Positions 23,665 through 35,677 of a stretch of 64,000 nt of DNA are shown piece after piece. This DNA is from Anastatus disparis (taxonomy: Eukaryota > Arthropoda > Insecta > Hymenoptera > Eupelmidae): positions 124,001 through 188,000 of the forward strand of contig JAFFSR010000231.1 in the NCBI GenBank assembly GCA_017163975.1, given 5' to 3'. Below the pieces are notes generated by a model. It saw nothing but the letters and a program-made list of their open reading frames with translations. It was not told where the DNA came from and ran no database searches. Within the stretch, counting starts at the first letter, position 1. Every line of letters starts with the position of its first letter. Position numbers and translations under genes: made by a program.

Positions 23665-24149
23665 TACAATATTACTTTGCAAGATTCTCGACTTCTAAAA
23701 AAATACGAAAAAATTTCGTTAAAACATTTCACTAACATCTTCTACGAAATATTGTTGAAAGTTTTACCAAAAATTTCACATTATCAATTTCCGAATAAAA
23801 TAGCGGAATATTTGTAAAACATTCTATCAAACTTTTAAGAAATATTTCTGGGGAATAATAGATCAATTATAAATAGAATTATAATATAATCTAGATTTTC
23901 TGAAATAAAGTGGAAATTTCACTTAAATCCTTCATGAAATATTTTTATCGATGTTCGAATGATAATGTAATATTTAATTGACATTTCGTAAAGATTTCCT
24001 TGAAATATTTGTGCAAATATTACTGAAATATTTCAAAAATCTTTTATGATAGATTTGTTTGGTGGCGATAATGTTGCAATGAAAGACTGTAGAAATCTTT
24101 AATTGCAACTTAGAGAAATATATTCTTAAAATATTTCAACAATATTAAT

Positions 24150-24850
24150 TTGCAAGAATTTTATTTCCAGTTCCGCCGATAGGAGGACGCGCGTTTTGTC
24201 CCCAAGCGATTGGAGGAGACCTTAGTTAGTATATAAGGCAAAAGCCAGCTGCTTCATGCAAAGAAACGCAGCGCTTATCTTGTAACAATGTAAATGCGAC
24301 TAATAAATTGTGACCTCACTTATATTATGTTTATAATATAAAGAATTTAAAAAGAATTTGAGAGAGAATAAGTGAGAAAAAAGAATAAAATAAAAGATAA
24401 TTACCGATAAACTTATTCTCTCTTGAATTCGAATCATCGCGTTAAAAGTCTATCTCTATCTTGTGCGTCGGCGCGACGTAGCAATTAGAAAGTATATCAG
24501 CGCGCGAGATGGATATTAATAAGAATGTATGTACGCGCTTGGATGTGCGCCGATCCACGCCTATAAAGTGACGTACGCAAGCACACATCCAAGCGCACCT
24601 GTAATAGTATAATGTAAGATATGTAAATGTATCCCTTCTACTTAGTAGTAGGAGAGGATTGCGGCCGCGGCGGCTTGATCGACGCTTAAGCAGATCGAAG
24701 CCGAATTTTTGTACGGCACTCTTTGGCCAGCTTTCTACAATAAAGTATCTCTTAAATTTAAATATCTTGTTTCTACTTTAATTTATTTCCGGTTATACTG
24801 CAGGTCCGCGAAGAGCTGGAAAACCTCCAGCTCTGTACCGGTAGCAGTTA
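24150..24850. mobile_element. LTR-like remnant(s) within element B
   Basis: GC-richer sequence unlike its surroundings. TATATAAGGCAAAAGCC (24219) resembles a promoter TATA box and GACTAATAAATTG a polyadenylation signal. A second block ends with CAATAAAGTATCTC and TTCCGGTTATACTGCAGGTC, where a primer-site-like boundary could lie. No direct repeat pair or coding region was found, so one or two solo-LTR pieces are only a suggestion. Confidence 0.3.
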
Positions 24851-24879
24851 TAACGGAATAAATTCCTTTTTATTATTAA

Positions 24880-26090
24880 GTTATATTGCAGTAAATTAAA
24901 TTGTGCATTGTATATACTTTAACTTAGTTTAACGCACAAATAAAGTATAAATGGTTTAATGAGTTTCTGTATTAAAGAAATAGTGTTTTTGCGAAAATAG
25001 TTAAAGTGATTACTTATGTTTTGATTTAATATAAGACACATTACAAGACTATAAGTCTTAGTGTCTCTGGCTAACAAGAGGCAAAAATTATTAGTATATA
25101 ATATATACTAATACATAATATAAAAGCAAAGAGACCCCGGACTAGCTGTGGCATGACGCTGCACTAAAAACGGGTCTAGCTTTCGATTACCTTATACCTT
25201 TTCCTTTTTTCCTTTTATATGCGCACTTTGTGCGACCTTTTCAGGGTTAGGGAACGGTAATAGGTCACAAAATAAATGGAAAATATATGTGCGGATATGT
25301 ATCAATGTATATTTATAATGAGTTATAATATAATATAGTATCATGCAATAAAAATATGTTTCATAATTACAATTTATGTAAATGCGACTTTATAAGTAAT
25401 GTGGATATGCAATTAATGAAGAAATATAATGCTGTATAATATTAAATTAAGTTTCCTGAAATAAACTTTAGATCTTTCATAAACATTTCATGAACGATTT
25501 ATGTTGTTTCCCAAACGTTGCAATGCAATATTATATCAATATTTCTTTAATATTAATTAAAATATTTACCGAAAATCTTGATGAAATTTTTCATAAATCT
25601 TTTAGAGAAATATTTATTTGCCATTGCACAGGCGGACATAGCGAACTTTTAACAACGTTTTAATACGATTTGTGAAATATTTCAAATTTTGCTTAAAAAA
25701 ATATTTCATAAATATTTCATAAATATTTCATAAAAGATTTATATGTTTTTTCAATTGTTACTTTGAAATATATGATGAATAATTAAGAAATATTACTTTG
25801 TAATATTTTCAAGTATATAGTTGAAATCTTTCATAAACATTTCATGAAAGATTTGTGTTGCTTTCTAAATATTGCAATGAATTATTATATCAATATTTCT
25901 TAAATATTAATTAAAAATATTTACCAAAAATCTTGTTAAAATCTTTCATAAATCTTTCAGAGAAATATTTTTTGGTCATTGCACACGCGGACATAGCGAA
26001 CTTTCAATAACATTTCAATGAAACATTTATGAAATATTTCAAATCTTGCTTGCAAATATTTCATAAATATTTCATGCAATGTGGGTACTC
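24880..26090. other. right part of element B, no gene seen
   Basis: AT-rich text with diverged GAAATATTT/CATAAATATTTC repeats. The phrase TTGCACACGCGGACATAGCGAAC (in parts) occurs twice, at about 25624 and 25980, so a diverged repeat of about 355 bp is present. The stretch 25120-25260 contains CCCCGGACTAGCTGTGGC and other GC-richer text that I cannot assign. Confidence 0.45.
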
Positions 26091-26097
26091 TTTTATT

Positions 26098-28550
26098 TCA
26101 AATTCGGATTCAGCCTCGAAAAATACATAAAAATATATAGGTCTGGTCAATTGCACAGACACTTTTGTTTTTTTTTGTAGGCCTGTGTAATGGTATTTAC
26201 TTAACTAGTGCAGAAATTATGCACGTGTTATGTACCTTCTTTTTATCACAAGGTTCGGAAAATTCGATCATGATTTAGGAATATAAAAATTCTAGAAACA
26301 ACTGTGCAAAAATTTTCTAATTTAAAACGTATAATAAAATGTGTATAACAAAAGATAAAAATACATGATACATTACAATGAGACTTTAAAGTTTTGCTGC
26401 CAGCATTGTAAGATTATTTTTATGAACAAAGAAAAATAAAATAATATTTTAACCAAGAGAAAATATTTTAAAATAATATTATGACAGTATAAGTAAATAA
26501 TAATTCAACAAAGAAAAATAAAGTAGTAAATTAATATTTTAACAAAGGAAAATGATATAACAACAAATAAAATGAATTCCTTTAATGTTTACTATTATAA
26601 AAACGAGAATCTAAAGTTTTCGTGCTATTATTGTAAGTAAAACAAATATTAAAACAAAGGAAAAAATATAGAAGAGTGGGGATACAAAAAGCAAGTGCTA
26701 AATTCAATGTATTTGAAATATAGTTTTAACGAGCGATCAGAGATAGTTTACGTTCGCATCAGGAAGCGTATTGTTTCATTTTATTTGAATCCCGAATATA
26801 AAAATAATATTACAACCAATCCATGGAATTTTATAAACGAAGAAAAATAAAATAATAAAATAATTTTCTAATCAAAGAAAGAACATTATAACAAAAGTAA
26901 AGAAAGTTTTTTAATTTCATTACAGTTAAGGTAAATAATAATAAAAAAAAATAATAATAAATTTAAATTTTAAAAAAGAAAAATAATATTATAACAAATA
27001 GAATAAATTTGTTATATGTTTAATTTTATAAAAACGAGAATCTAATGTTTGCGCGTAAGCATTGCAAGGAAATTATTTAAACGAAGAAAATGTATAGAAG
27101 AGTGGGGATATGAATAGCAATTGTTCAACTCAATATATTTGAAATGATATTTTTATATGGGCAGTCAGTGATGGTTTACGTTCGCATCAAAAAGCGTTTT
27201 CGATTTTCGATGTCTCAATTCTATATCAAGAATGCCTATTTAAAAAATTCTTTTATTAATAAAGAAATGAATTTTCTACACGCTTTTTAAATTTTCTGCA
27301 CGCTTTATTTTTCGTGTGGTAAACAGGCATTTTCGGTATGGAAATCAGGCACCGAAAAACGAAATTTCTGAACGCAGTGTTAAAATAGTATATTTCGGTA
27401 CTAGTGCGATAAAGTGATTTTTTACTTGTGTGGCAGTTTGCGGCCGAGCGAAACGAGGGTGAAAAGGTCACACGAGTAAGAAATCACTTTCTCGCACGAG
27501 TATCGAACACTATTTTTTGACACGACGTGTGAGAAGCTCCATTTTCGCACGTGTCACTTTGTACAGCGTGCGTGAAATCGAGCTTCCCGCACGGAGTGTC
27601 AAAAAATTAATTTTTTGCCCGCTTTTTAAATTTTAACGCACTTAATTTTTCGTGCAAAACACGGGCATTTTCCTTACGGAAATGAAGCATCAAAAAACAA
27701 ATTTTTAATTGAAAAATGTCTGATTATCACTTGAATTATCGCTTGAATCATTATTTCAACTCATTATGAAAGATTACAAAGATGCTTCTTAAAACAAACG
27801 TAAACTATCACTGACTGCTCGTATAAAAGTCTCATTTCAAATATAACGAGTTGAGCACTTGCTTTTTGTATCCCCACTCATTTATATTTTTTCCTTTGCT
27901 TAAATAATTTCCTAACTCATGCAAAAACTTTAGATTCTCATTTTCATAATATTAAACATTCAACAAATTTATTTTATTTGTTGTAATACTTTTATATTTT
28001 TCTGCTTTAAAATTTTAACCCCACTTCTATATTTTTTCCTTTGTTAAGATAATTTCCTTACTTACAATGCTTACGTGAAAACTTTAGATTCTCATCTTTA
28101 TACTATTAAACATTTAACAAATTAATTCTATTTGTTGTAATATTATTTTCCTTTGTTAAAATATTAATTTACTATTTTATTTTTCTTTACTGAATTATTA
28201 TTTATTTATACTGTAATAATATTTTAGAATATTTTTTCCTTGGTTAAAATATTATTTTATCATTTTATTTTTCATTGTTTATAAAAATTATCTTACAATG
28301 CTAGCGTCATAACTTTAAATTCTTATTGTAATATATTGTATATTTTTATCTTTTGTTACAAACATTTTATTATACGTTTTAAATTGTGAAATTTTTGCTC
28401 GGTTATTTCTAGAATTATTATATTCCTGAATCATGATCAAATTTTGATAAGAGATGCGGCTTTATCTTTACTTTTTACTAAAATTATTAGTTATTGTAAA
28501 AAAATTAATTCTTCGATTAGAAAAGGACAGATGTACTTGACCTGTTTTTA
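26098..28550. repeat. right arm of the outer inverted repeat, itself a hairpin
   Basis: Besides pairing with 13910-14372, this arm contains its own inverted repeat. 26258-27230 (for example TCATGATTTAGGAATATAAA and GAAGAGTGGGGATAC) pairs with 27775-28452 (GTATCCCCACT; ATATTCCTGAATCATGA). The centre (27245-27770) holds a direct repeat of about 110 bp, with TTTTTCGTG-AACAGGCATTTTC-like text at about 27310 and 27645. There are also GCAC-rich palindromic phrases such as CACGAGTATCG. No coding sequence is recognised. A second hairpin element probably landed in the first arm. Confidence 0.6.
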
Positions 28551-29111
28551 AAAGTAAAACGAAAATTATTTTTGATCAGTAAAAATAAAATAATAGCTGT
28601 ACACAACGTTAAAAATTGAAACTGTTTGTATTACAATAAACAACGAATACAAATAAAAACGTAAGAAATTCAGAATTTGTTCAAATAATTTATTAAATGC
28701 ATCATTTCTTAAGTTGTTCCTATATTAGATATATCAGCTCGATGAAACTATTTTTGGTTTGTTTTTAAACTTATATAAAATACTGATTATTTTCTATTAT
28801 AACAAGAATCTGATAATGGATAACAGCAAATATAATAATCATAGTTAGTTTTTTACTGAGTAAATGCTTCTAAATGGACACTAGACTTGTACTCATAAAT
28901 ATTTGGTATCTTTTTATTTTACTAAGAAATTTTTGGTAAATTAATTATTTTTTATAAAAGATATTAATCCTTTAGGCATCCTTTTTTAATCATTATCAAA
29001 TCTGTATAAAATTTTAAATCTATTAATATTGTAATTATCCGTATTTAAACTTGATGTTTCAATAATAATTAATGAAGTTGATTGGGAATAACAGTTATCT
29101 GTAATGCCATG
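28551..29111. other. AT-rich gap, nothing recognised
   Basis: AT-rich sequence without a convincing open frame, repeat or inverted repeat. The minus-strand frame 28986-29168 overlaps the start of MITE G1 and is not supported. Confidence 0.6.
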
Positions 29112-29113
29112 TA

Positions 29114-29565
29114 CACTTGGCGGAAAGGATATTTTTTCGAATGTTAACCTCAAATGGCAACATCGCATATTTTACCACTGACATAAGACGACTCTAAATT
29201 ATGGAATAAATTTCGCATCATCGTTACTTATTACTGAATGATATAACTTTATAAATGATATAACTGTAGTAAACAAACAATATTACTTTCTTTTCCCATG
29301 ATCTGAATTATAATTTTATGAAATAAAATTTTTATTTCTCAGTTCAATAATCATATAGAATCTAATATTATTAATTTAAATTATCTTCTGTAATAAAATT
29401 TTAGTTGTTATCATTTGAATTTTGCATAAATAACCTATATGAAAAAACAAAATAATGATGTTGCAAAACTCAATGCATGATTTGAATTTTTGTTACGTCC
29501 GTGGTAAAATATGCAGCACTGCCATTTAAGGTACATATTCGGAAAAATATCCTTTTCGCCAAGTG
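29114..29565. mobile_element. MITE G1 (TA target, CACTTGGCG termini)
   Basis: 452 bp with terminal inverted repeats of about 65 bp. They begin CACTTGGCGGAAAGGATA on the left, and the right end is the complement of CACTTGGCGAAAAGGATA. TA flanks both ends (29112-29113 and 29566-29567). The inner part of the inverted repeat includes GCATATTTTACCAC on both sides. It is non-coding. Copy G2 at 35678 contains a further MITE, and G1 shows the empty site. Confidence 0.85.
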
Positions 29566-29610
29566 TACATTATATGTCATGTACATTAAACATTTCTTTA
29601 ATTTTTATTT

Positions 29611-29910
29611 TTATCCAACTTGACTTTTATGTATATTTAATGTTTCTGAACGTATAATTGGTATTTGTTGTCTGTAACTGTCAATATTTCTTTTTAAACT
29701 AATTTGAACATCAATTTTCTTTAAAGGGAATAATTTAATATCTATATTATTTTCAATCTGAAATTGTTTGAATTTCGATCCAACTTTGAATACATTATTG
29801 TAATGATCAAATCTTAACCAAGCAATAACTGATTCTTTTGTATTATTTCTAAAAGTAATTGATTCTGAAAATGAAATTCCATAAGCTCCAATGATTAAAG
29901 ATACTGTTAT
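29611..29910 (-). other. unassigned open stretch, possible exon or element remnant
   Basis: The minus strand is open for 99 codons from just after a stop at 29911-29913 to a TAA at 29611-29613, with no ATG at the start. An AG acceptor-like dinucleotide lies at 29904-29905, but the upstream pyrimidine tract is poor. The predicted text includes GAYGISFSESITFRNN, VIAWLRFDHYNNVFKVGSKF and LFPLKKIDVQISLKRN, which looks protein-like (balanced hydrophobic and charged residues) rather than repeat-derived. I recognise no family. It could be a terminal host exon, a viral-like or transposon fragment, or chance. Confidence 0.35.
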
Positions 29911-29913
29911 TTA

Positions 29914-30303
29914 TACCTTAAATTTAATAATTCATAATAGAATTTAAATAATGAATAATGTATGGTATTTTAAGATACGTTGGTTTTTTTTATTTCATTT
30001 TAAAAAAATTATATGAAATAAACTTGATAATTAAGAGTGATTTCAGTAAGTATTTTCACTAACTCTTCTCTTACATCCTCACTTCCTCTCTGTCTTTCTA
30101 TTTTAGATCGATCCTCATTTTCACCCTATTTTATTCACCCCTGACTCTCTATTTCCTAATAATTTCCTCACACTGACTAATTTTTCTTAAATAGTAATGA
30201 TGTTTTTTACATTAAAATCACATTTAAAAAAATAGAATAAAATTACTCTAACTCAATGAGTTCGATGAGAAAGCATTGCGCCAAAGCACTTGGCAGCGTT
30301 TTT
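29914..30303. other. AT-rich gap, nothing recognised
   Basis: No open frame or repeat worth naming. The stretch 30050-30180 is locally CT-rich (CTCTTACATCCTCACTTCC). The left end of element H follows. Confidence 0.5.
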
Positions 30304-31369
30304 ACGTGTGGCTGATTCCATTCAGATTCATGCAGGCCGTCACTGATCGAATTTTTTTTCTCTTCTAAAATACCTTCTATTATGTATATGAAGATAAAAT
30401 TTACCTCGTAGAACGCTCAAAAACATTTTTTTTTTATACTACAGCAATTTTAGTGTTGGATGTAAAAACGAAAATTCAAAAATTGAAAATGAATCTCTAC
30501 TTTTAAATGACTATAGCTCCGTCAATTCTTAACCTTTTTGGGCGTTCTTTTAACGAAAGTGTGCGGAATCCTGTCTAGTTTTAAATGCGATCTCGATTTT
30601 TGTAATACAATTTGATCTTACTGAGTTATTTACAAAAAACCGAAAGAAGCGATTTTTTTCGAACACGATTTTCTCAAACACTATATTTTTTTTTGAAATT
30701 TTTATATAATAGTATACATAAAAAATACTAACTTCAAGGGTAGGTGAGAATATGCGATTTTGCCTTATTTTTTTTTAACAGATTTTCAAACTTTTTTTTA
30801 TATTTTCGATTTTAAAACATTGATACCATGGCGCATCGTACTATTTTTAAACTTTACGTGTTCTTACAACTATTTTTATGCTTTTATTTATTAATATATC
30901 AAAAATATCAACAATAATCTTTAAGACAAACCCCGGATCGAATATTTTGATCAATTAGAACCAAAGTTATGACGATTTAAAGTTTAAATGAAAATGCTAA
31001 AACTTTAAGTAAATATGATATTTACATTGTGGAAACGCAATTTTCGTTAAAGATTAAAATCTGAAAATATGAATTTTTTAATCTAAAAAAAAAGTTATTT
31101 TGATGAAAGTATACATATCCATTTATCCTCTTTTTATGGTACATTATTATAATAAAATTTTTTTTTGTTGAAGAATATAATTTTTTTATCAGTTTGAATT
31201 CCGCGCCTAGAATTTGAATTTATTTTGTAGGGAGTTGACGCATGTCACTACTAGGTGGCGATGATTCGTTCTTTGCATTCTCATTAACGACTTGACGTGT
31301 TTAAAAATATAAGAAAAGGAAGATAAAAAATAAAGATGTTTAAGAAAAATTATTTTTTTTGATCTGTCA

Positions 31370-33364
31370 TTGAACAGAATATCAATAATGGCATCACTGA
31401 TTGTTAAAATAAAGTGCAAGGATTTAAAAGAAAGGCACGAAAAAGTTGTTTATGATTGCTCCAGAAGTCCGCTTAGAGAATTAGATGATCTAACGGAGTC
31501 TTTGAAGCGCTTGTATCCAAATACTTCTTTCTCTAGAGAAGATAAAGTATGCCCTTCGTGTTACAAAATAGTATTAGATGAAGTTAAAAGTACGCCTATT
31601 TCATCGACTTCAAGCAGTCAACAATCTTTGGAAGATTTTATTCATAGTGAGGCTGTGGTAGAACAGCTCAACGAGACTTCAAGTAATTTGAAATTAAACA
31701 TTTCACCAATTCAAATGCCTCAAAGTATCAATATCAAGATGCGAGAATCGTATGCTCTCCGAAAAAGAAAACAAATGAACGATGCATTTGATTCACAAAT
31801 AGCAAGTAAAATGATGGAAGTCTACGATATAACGGATTTGCCCGCATCGAATGAAAATAATGAATGTAAAACAAATCATAAATGGCTCGAAAATATTAAA
31901 ATTGTATTAGATAATTGTTCAAATTTTCTTGAGAAAGTGTGATTGTTGAGTATTATACCAAGTGATATTTCCAAAAATTATTTATTATCAGTTTTACCAA
32001 ATGTAACTATTTATATGATTGATCAAGCACGATCATTGGTAAATAATAAAAAAATTTTCAAGCAGTCTAAAAACTATTGTAGCCATTCTTTGGATAGTGA
32101 AATTGTAATGAAAGTAAAGGATTATTATCTAAACGATGATTTTAATTGTTCTCGTCAAAGTGCAAGCGACACAGTATCTATCAAAGAAAATGGTATAAAA
32201 ACTAAAAAAAACAAACGCTTTTTTACGCGAAGTATGAAAGAAATATATCAATTATTTAAAGACAGAAATCCTGAAATGAAAACGAAAATTGGTAAATTAA
32301 CATTCTACGCTTTAAGACCGAAGTGGGTTATACCACATTCACCCACCGATTCGTGTCTTTGCGTTTACTGCGAGAATCTTAAGCTTATGTTAGATGCTTT
32401 GAATAATTGTAAAAAAGAGAATAAACAAGACATTGCAGATTTGGAATTGAAAATATGTTCTTAACTTTTTTGTTTAAAAGATAATATGAAATGTGTACTA
32501 AAAGAATGTAAAGAATGTCCCATTGGAGATTCTATTGATTTACAAATAATTTCTTTGACAGAAGAAGATTTATATGAAGAAATAATTTATGGTGTTTGGG
32601 AAAAATCAAATTTACTGAATAAAACTAGCACAATTAAAAATTTCTTAATAGAGTTAAGAGAGCGTGCTCTCAGTATAAGAGCTCATAAATTGGCCAAAGA
32701 AATTCAACGTATAGCAATTAAAGAGGTTAAACTTTTAGCGAAAAATAATGACTTCCAATTAGTTATTCATGTCGATTTTGCAGGAAATTGGGCAGTTCTG
32801 CTTCAAAATGAAATTCAAAGCTATCATTAGAGTAAAAACCAAATATCAATATTTACGTCAGTATGCTATTTTGGAAATGATAAAACAGTCAGTTATGTCA
32901 CCGTCTCTGACGATATTAAACATGATTTGTCTCATGCTCTAATGGCTATAAATTTAATTATCGACAACTTAAAACAAAAGCATAATGCGCAAGATCTTGA
33001 TGAAATCATAACCATTTCCGATAGAGCTGCCAGTCATTTTAAAAATAGATATCAATTCTCTGAGCTTCAAAACTCAAAAGTAAACAGAAAATGGCTTTTT
33101 TCTGCAACAGGTCATGGTAAAGGCGCTTGTGACGGTATTGGTGGTTTAGTTATACATTATGCTTCCACGCATAATCTGTCCAAGAAGAGTGCAGATTTTA
33201 TTAGAAACGCTGAAAATTTCGTCACTTACGTATCAAAATATACTCCGTCGATTAACATTCTTGTTATCCGCAAGGATGAGTTAGAAGTTTTTCGACAGAC
33301 AAAAAAAATGGAATGGTTAGGAAATGCCAAAGAAATTAAAGGTATTCAAAACATTTACTGTTGA
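31370..33364 (+). pseudogene. element H transposase, one frame with three stop codons
   Basis: A single frame of 665 codons runs from 31370 to 33364 with no frameshift. It is interrupted by TGA at 31940-31942, TAA at 32462-32464 and TAG at 32828-32830. The initiating Met may be 31370 or the one at 31388 (MASLIVKIKC). The N-terminal part has Cys pairs (KVCPSCYK) and, later, CLCVYCENLK. The C-terminal part has VIHVDFAGNWAVLLQNE, with a candidate first catalytic Asp. ITISDRAASHFKNRY carries a candidate second Asp, and GHGKGACDGIGG a candidate third acidic residue. This pattern suggests a DDE/D transposase found in arthropods and cnidarians. I cannot assign the superfamily. Confidence 0.75.
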
Positions 33365-33559
33365 AAAAGTGAACGAAACCAAATCTACACTGCCAAAACT
33401 TTGAGACATGAGTGACAAAAAGTAAATTGAAAGGTTTTATTCAAATTCGGATTTTTTTATTCACATTAGTTCTTTATTCATTAGTGTTCATTTCTAAATT
33501 GTATCGCATATTATTTGTTCATTGAAAATTACCAAATAATATATTTTAGTATTTAAAAA

Positions 33560-33640
33560 ATTCACCTTTTCAAAATTCGAAATTCAAATTCAAAATTCAA
33601 AATTCAAAATCCGAAACTCAAAATTCAAAATATTAATAAA
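33560..33640. repeat. AAATTCAA simple repeat
   Basis: About ten imperfect copies of an 8-bp AAATTCAA unit just inside the right arm of element H. Confidence 0.8.
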
Positions 33641-34181
33641 TAAAAGCATCAAAATAGTTGTAAGAACACGTAAAGTTAGAAAAATAGTACGATGCACCAT
33701 GGTATCAATGTTTTAAAATCGAAAATATAAAAAAAACGTTTGAAAATCTGTTGAAAAAAAATAAGGCAAAATCGCATATTCTTACCTACCCTTCAAGTTA
33801 GTATTTTTTATGTATAAAATCATATAAAAATTTCAAAAAAAATATAGTTTTTGAGAAAATAGTGTTTGAAAAAAATCGCTTTTTTCGGTTTTTCGTAAAT
33901 AACTCAGTAAGATTAAATTGTATTACAAAAATCGAGATTGCATTCAAAACTAGACAGGATTAAAGTCATTTAAAAGTAGGGATTCATTTTCAATTTTTGA
34001 ATTTTCGTTTTTATATCCAACACTAAAATTGCTGTAGTAAAAAAAAAAAAACTTTTTTGAGCGACCTACGAGGTAAATTTTATCTACATATACATAATAG
34101 AAGGTATTTTTATTAGTTAGAACGGCCTGCATGAATCTGAATGGAATCAGCCATGTGTTTTTTACATATAATATTTGCATA

Positions 34182-34631
34182 TTTTTTTACGTATTTTTTT
34201 CACGTGTTATTGTTTTCACCCTTTAAAAAAAATACGTGTCTTTTTCACAATTTTTTTTTATAGCTTTTCCAAGATCGGAGAGCTTTTACGACCAAACTGA
34301 GAGTGTTTGGCCTTACATATTTAATGCTTTTTCGAAATGTATGTAAGGTATAACATAATTTACAAAAACACCACCTAGTGACCTAAAGTCAGACCAGCTT
34401 AATCGATCATCAATAGCGATTTAAAAACACTGGGAGGCGTTTTTCTAAGTTGTTTTATCCTTTATACAAATTTCGAAGATGTATTAGGTATATGAAGCCA
34501 AACACTCTAAGTTAAGTCCTAGAAGCTTTTCGATCTTCGAAAAACCGTAAAAAAATTAGTGACAAAATACGTGCAAAAAAACGTATTTTTTACTCGTGTT
34601 TCTTACACATGCAAAAAACACGTATTTTTTT
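34182..34631. mobile_element. hairpin MITE I, TACGTATTTTTTTCACG-type arms
   Basis: The left arm, 34182-34345, is an inverted repeat of 34440-34631. Shared text includes GAGTGTTTGGCC/TTC-ATAT and AAGATCGGAGAGCTTTTACG against the complement of the right-arm phrase. The loop has GACCAGCTTAATCGATC. It is non-coding, and no clear target duplication was seen. Confidence 0.6.
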
Positions 34632-34779
34632 CAATAGGATGGAAATAAAATATTTTTAATAATCCTCATGACATTTTTATTGTAATAAAAGAGATGTTCT
34701 TGTTGAAAAAAACATCTGAAATTTGCAGATACACTTTGTTTCACTTTTCACATGTGTTTTTTCCATTTTTTCTTCTTAA

Positions 34780-35299
34780 GAGGCGGTCGGGACTATTAGC
34801 TGCATGGGGGTGCTGCGGTCAAGTGAGAAAAAAATGTGAAATAATTTTTGTCTAACGATTTACAATTTACTGAAACAATAATATACCTCTAATGTTGTCA
34901 ATAACTCTAGCCATATATATGTAGAATAATTATTGATGCTAATCTTGCTTGAAAAGTCTACAATATTGTTGTGAAGCGAAAAATGCAGCGCGAGATAGAG
35001 CCGGCATGAGCATATGTATTTATCATGCTCTAGTATTACTTTCTTTGTCGCACTAAAGAAAAATACACATGTTTACATCGGCTCTATCACGCGCAGAATT
35101 TTTTGCTTTACAGAAATATTTTAAACTTTTCAAACAAGATTAGCATTGATAATTATTCTACATATATATGGCAAGAGGTTATTGACATAATTAGTAGTAT
35201 ATTATTGTCTCAATGAATTGTAAATTCGTGTATGAAAAATATTTTATATTCTTCTCCCACCTGCAGCGCCCCCATGCAGCAAATAGTCCCAACCGCTTC
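34780..35299. mobile_element. TTAA MITE F
   Basis: 520 bp hairpin. The left end GAGGCGGTCGGGACTATTAG and the right end GAAGCGGTTGGGACTATTTG (read on the other strand) are inverted, and continue to GCTGCATGGGGG. TTAA flanks both sides (34776-34779 and 35300-35303). Inner arms also pair around CTACATATATATGGC. TTAA duplications are the signature of piggyBac-type mobilisation. Confidence 0.85.
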
Positions 35300-35303
35300 T
35301 TAA

Positions 35304-35677
35304 AATATTTATTTGTTTTTTTTCATGTGTTTATTTTATATTTTTTTCATGTTGTTTTTTTTTGTGCAAATTTCCAAGGGAAATCAATACATCGATAATA
35401 AGTAATTAAATGTCTTTAACCCCCTGCGCTGAATAACAAGATATCTCACACGGAGAGACCGGAGTACCATAAAAACACCTACTCAGTGTAGTGCGGTAAA
35501 TTTCTATACTCAGTCACCAGAAACACATGGGGTAGGCTGATTTAAACAGATACTAGTAGTGATATTTAAGCGACTCACATTAGTACTAATTTTTATACAC
35601 CTAAGCTCGGGATTTTACCAGACTAGTACTAGAAATTCAGATACTATTATAAGTACTTTTATTTTTACGACTATGCG
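35304..35677. other. gap between MITEs, no gene
   Basis: About 370 bp. It contains CACACGGAGAGACCGGAGTACC at about 35449 (in parts), which resembles the CACGGAG terminus of element C and MITE M, but no matching opposite end is visible. Nothing else is recognised. Confidence 0.4.

Larger units (their letters stand above)
18759..26095. mobile_element. element B: 7.3-kb non-coding element built of GAAATATTTC repeats
   Basis: The left end CCCATATAGCATGAAATATT and the complement of the right end (CCCACATTGCATGAAATATT) are inverted repeats. Each is flanked outside by TA (18757-18758 and 26096-26097). Subterminal regions on both sides consist of diverged, repeated motifs around GAAATATTTC and CATGAAAGATTT. 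No transposase frame was found. It is interrupted by element C (21905-23664) and by LTR-like sequence near 24.1-24.9 kb. It looks like a large non-autonomous DNA element. The related terminus CCCACACAGCATGAAATATT at 57590 suggests a family. Confidence 0.6.
30304..34160 (+). mobile_element. element H: DNA transposon with long terminal inverted repeats
   Basis: The left arm, 30304-30900, and the right arm, 33645-34160, are inverted copies over more than 500 bp. They share GTGGCTGATTCCATTCAG at the outside, then GGCCTGCATGAATC-type, TTTAAAAGTAGGGATTCATT-type and GATGCACCATGGTATC-type text. Some insertions distinguish the arms (for example about 40 bp near 30530). Between them lies one transposase frame with three stops. 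The exact terminal base and target duplication are not clear by eye. Confidence 0.75.
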
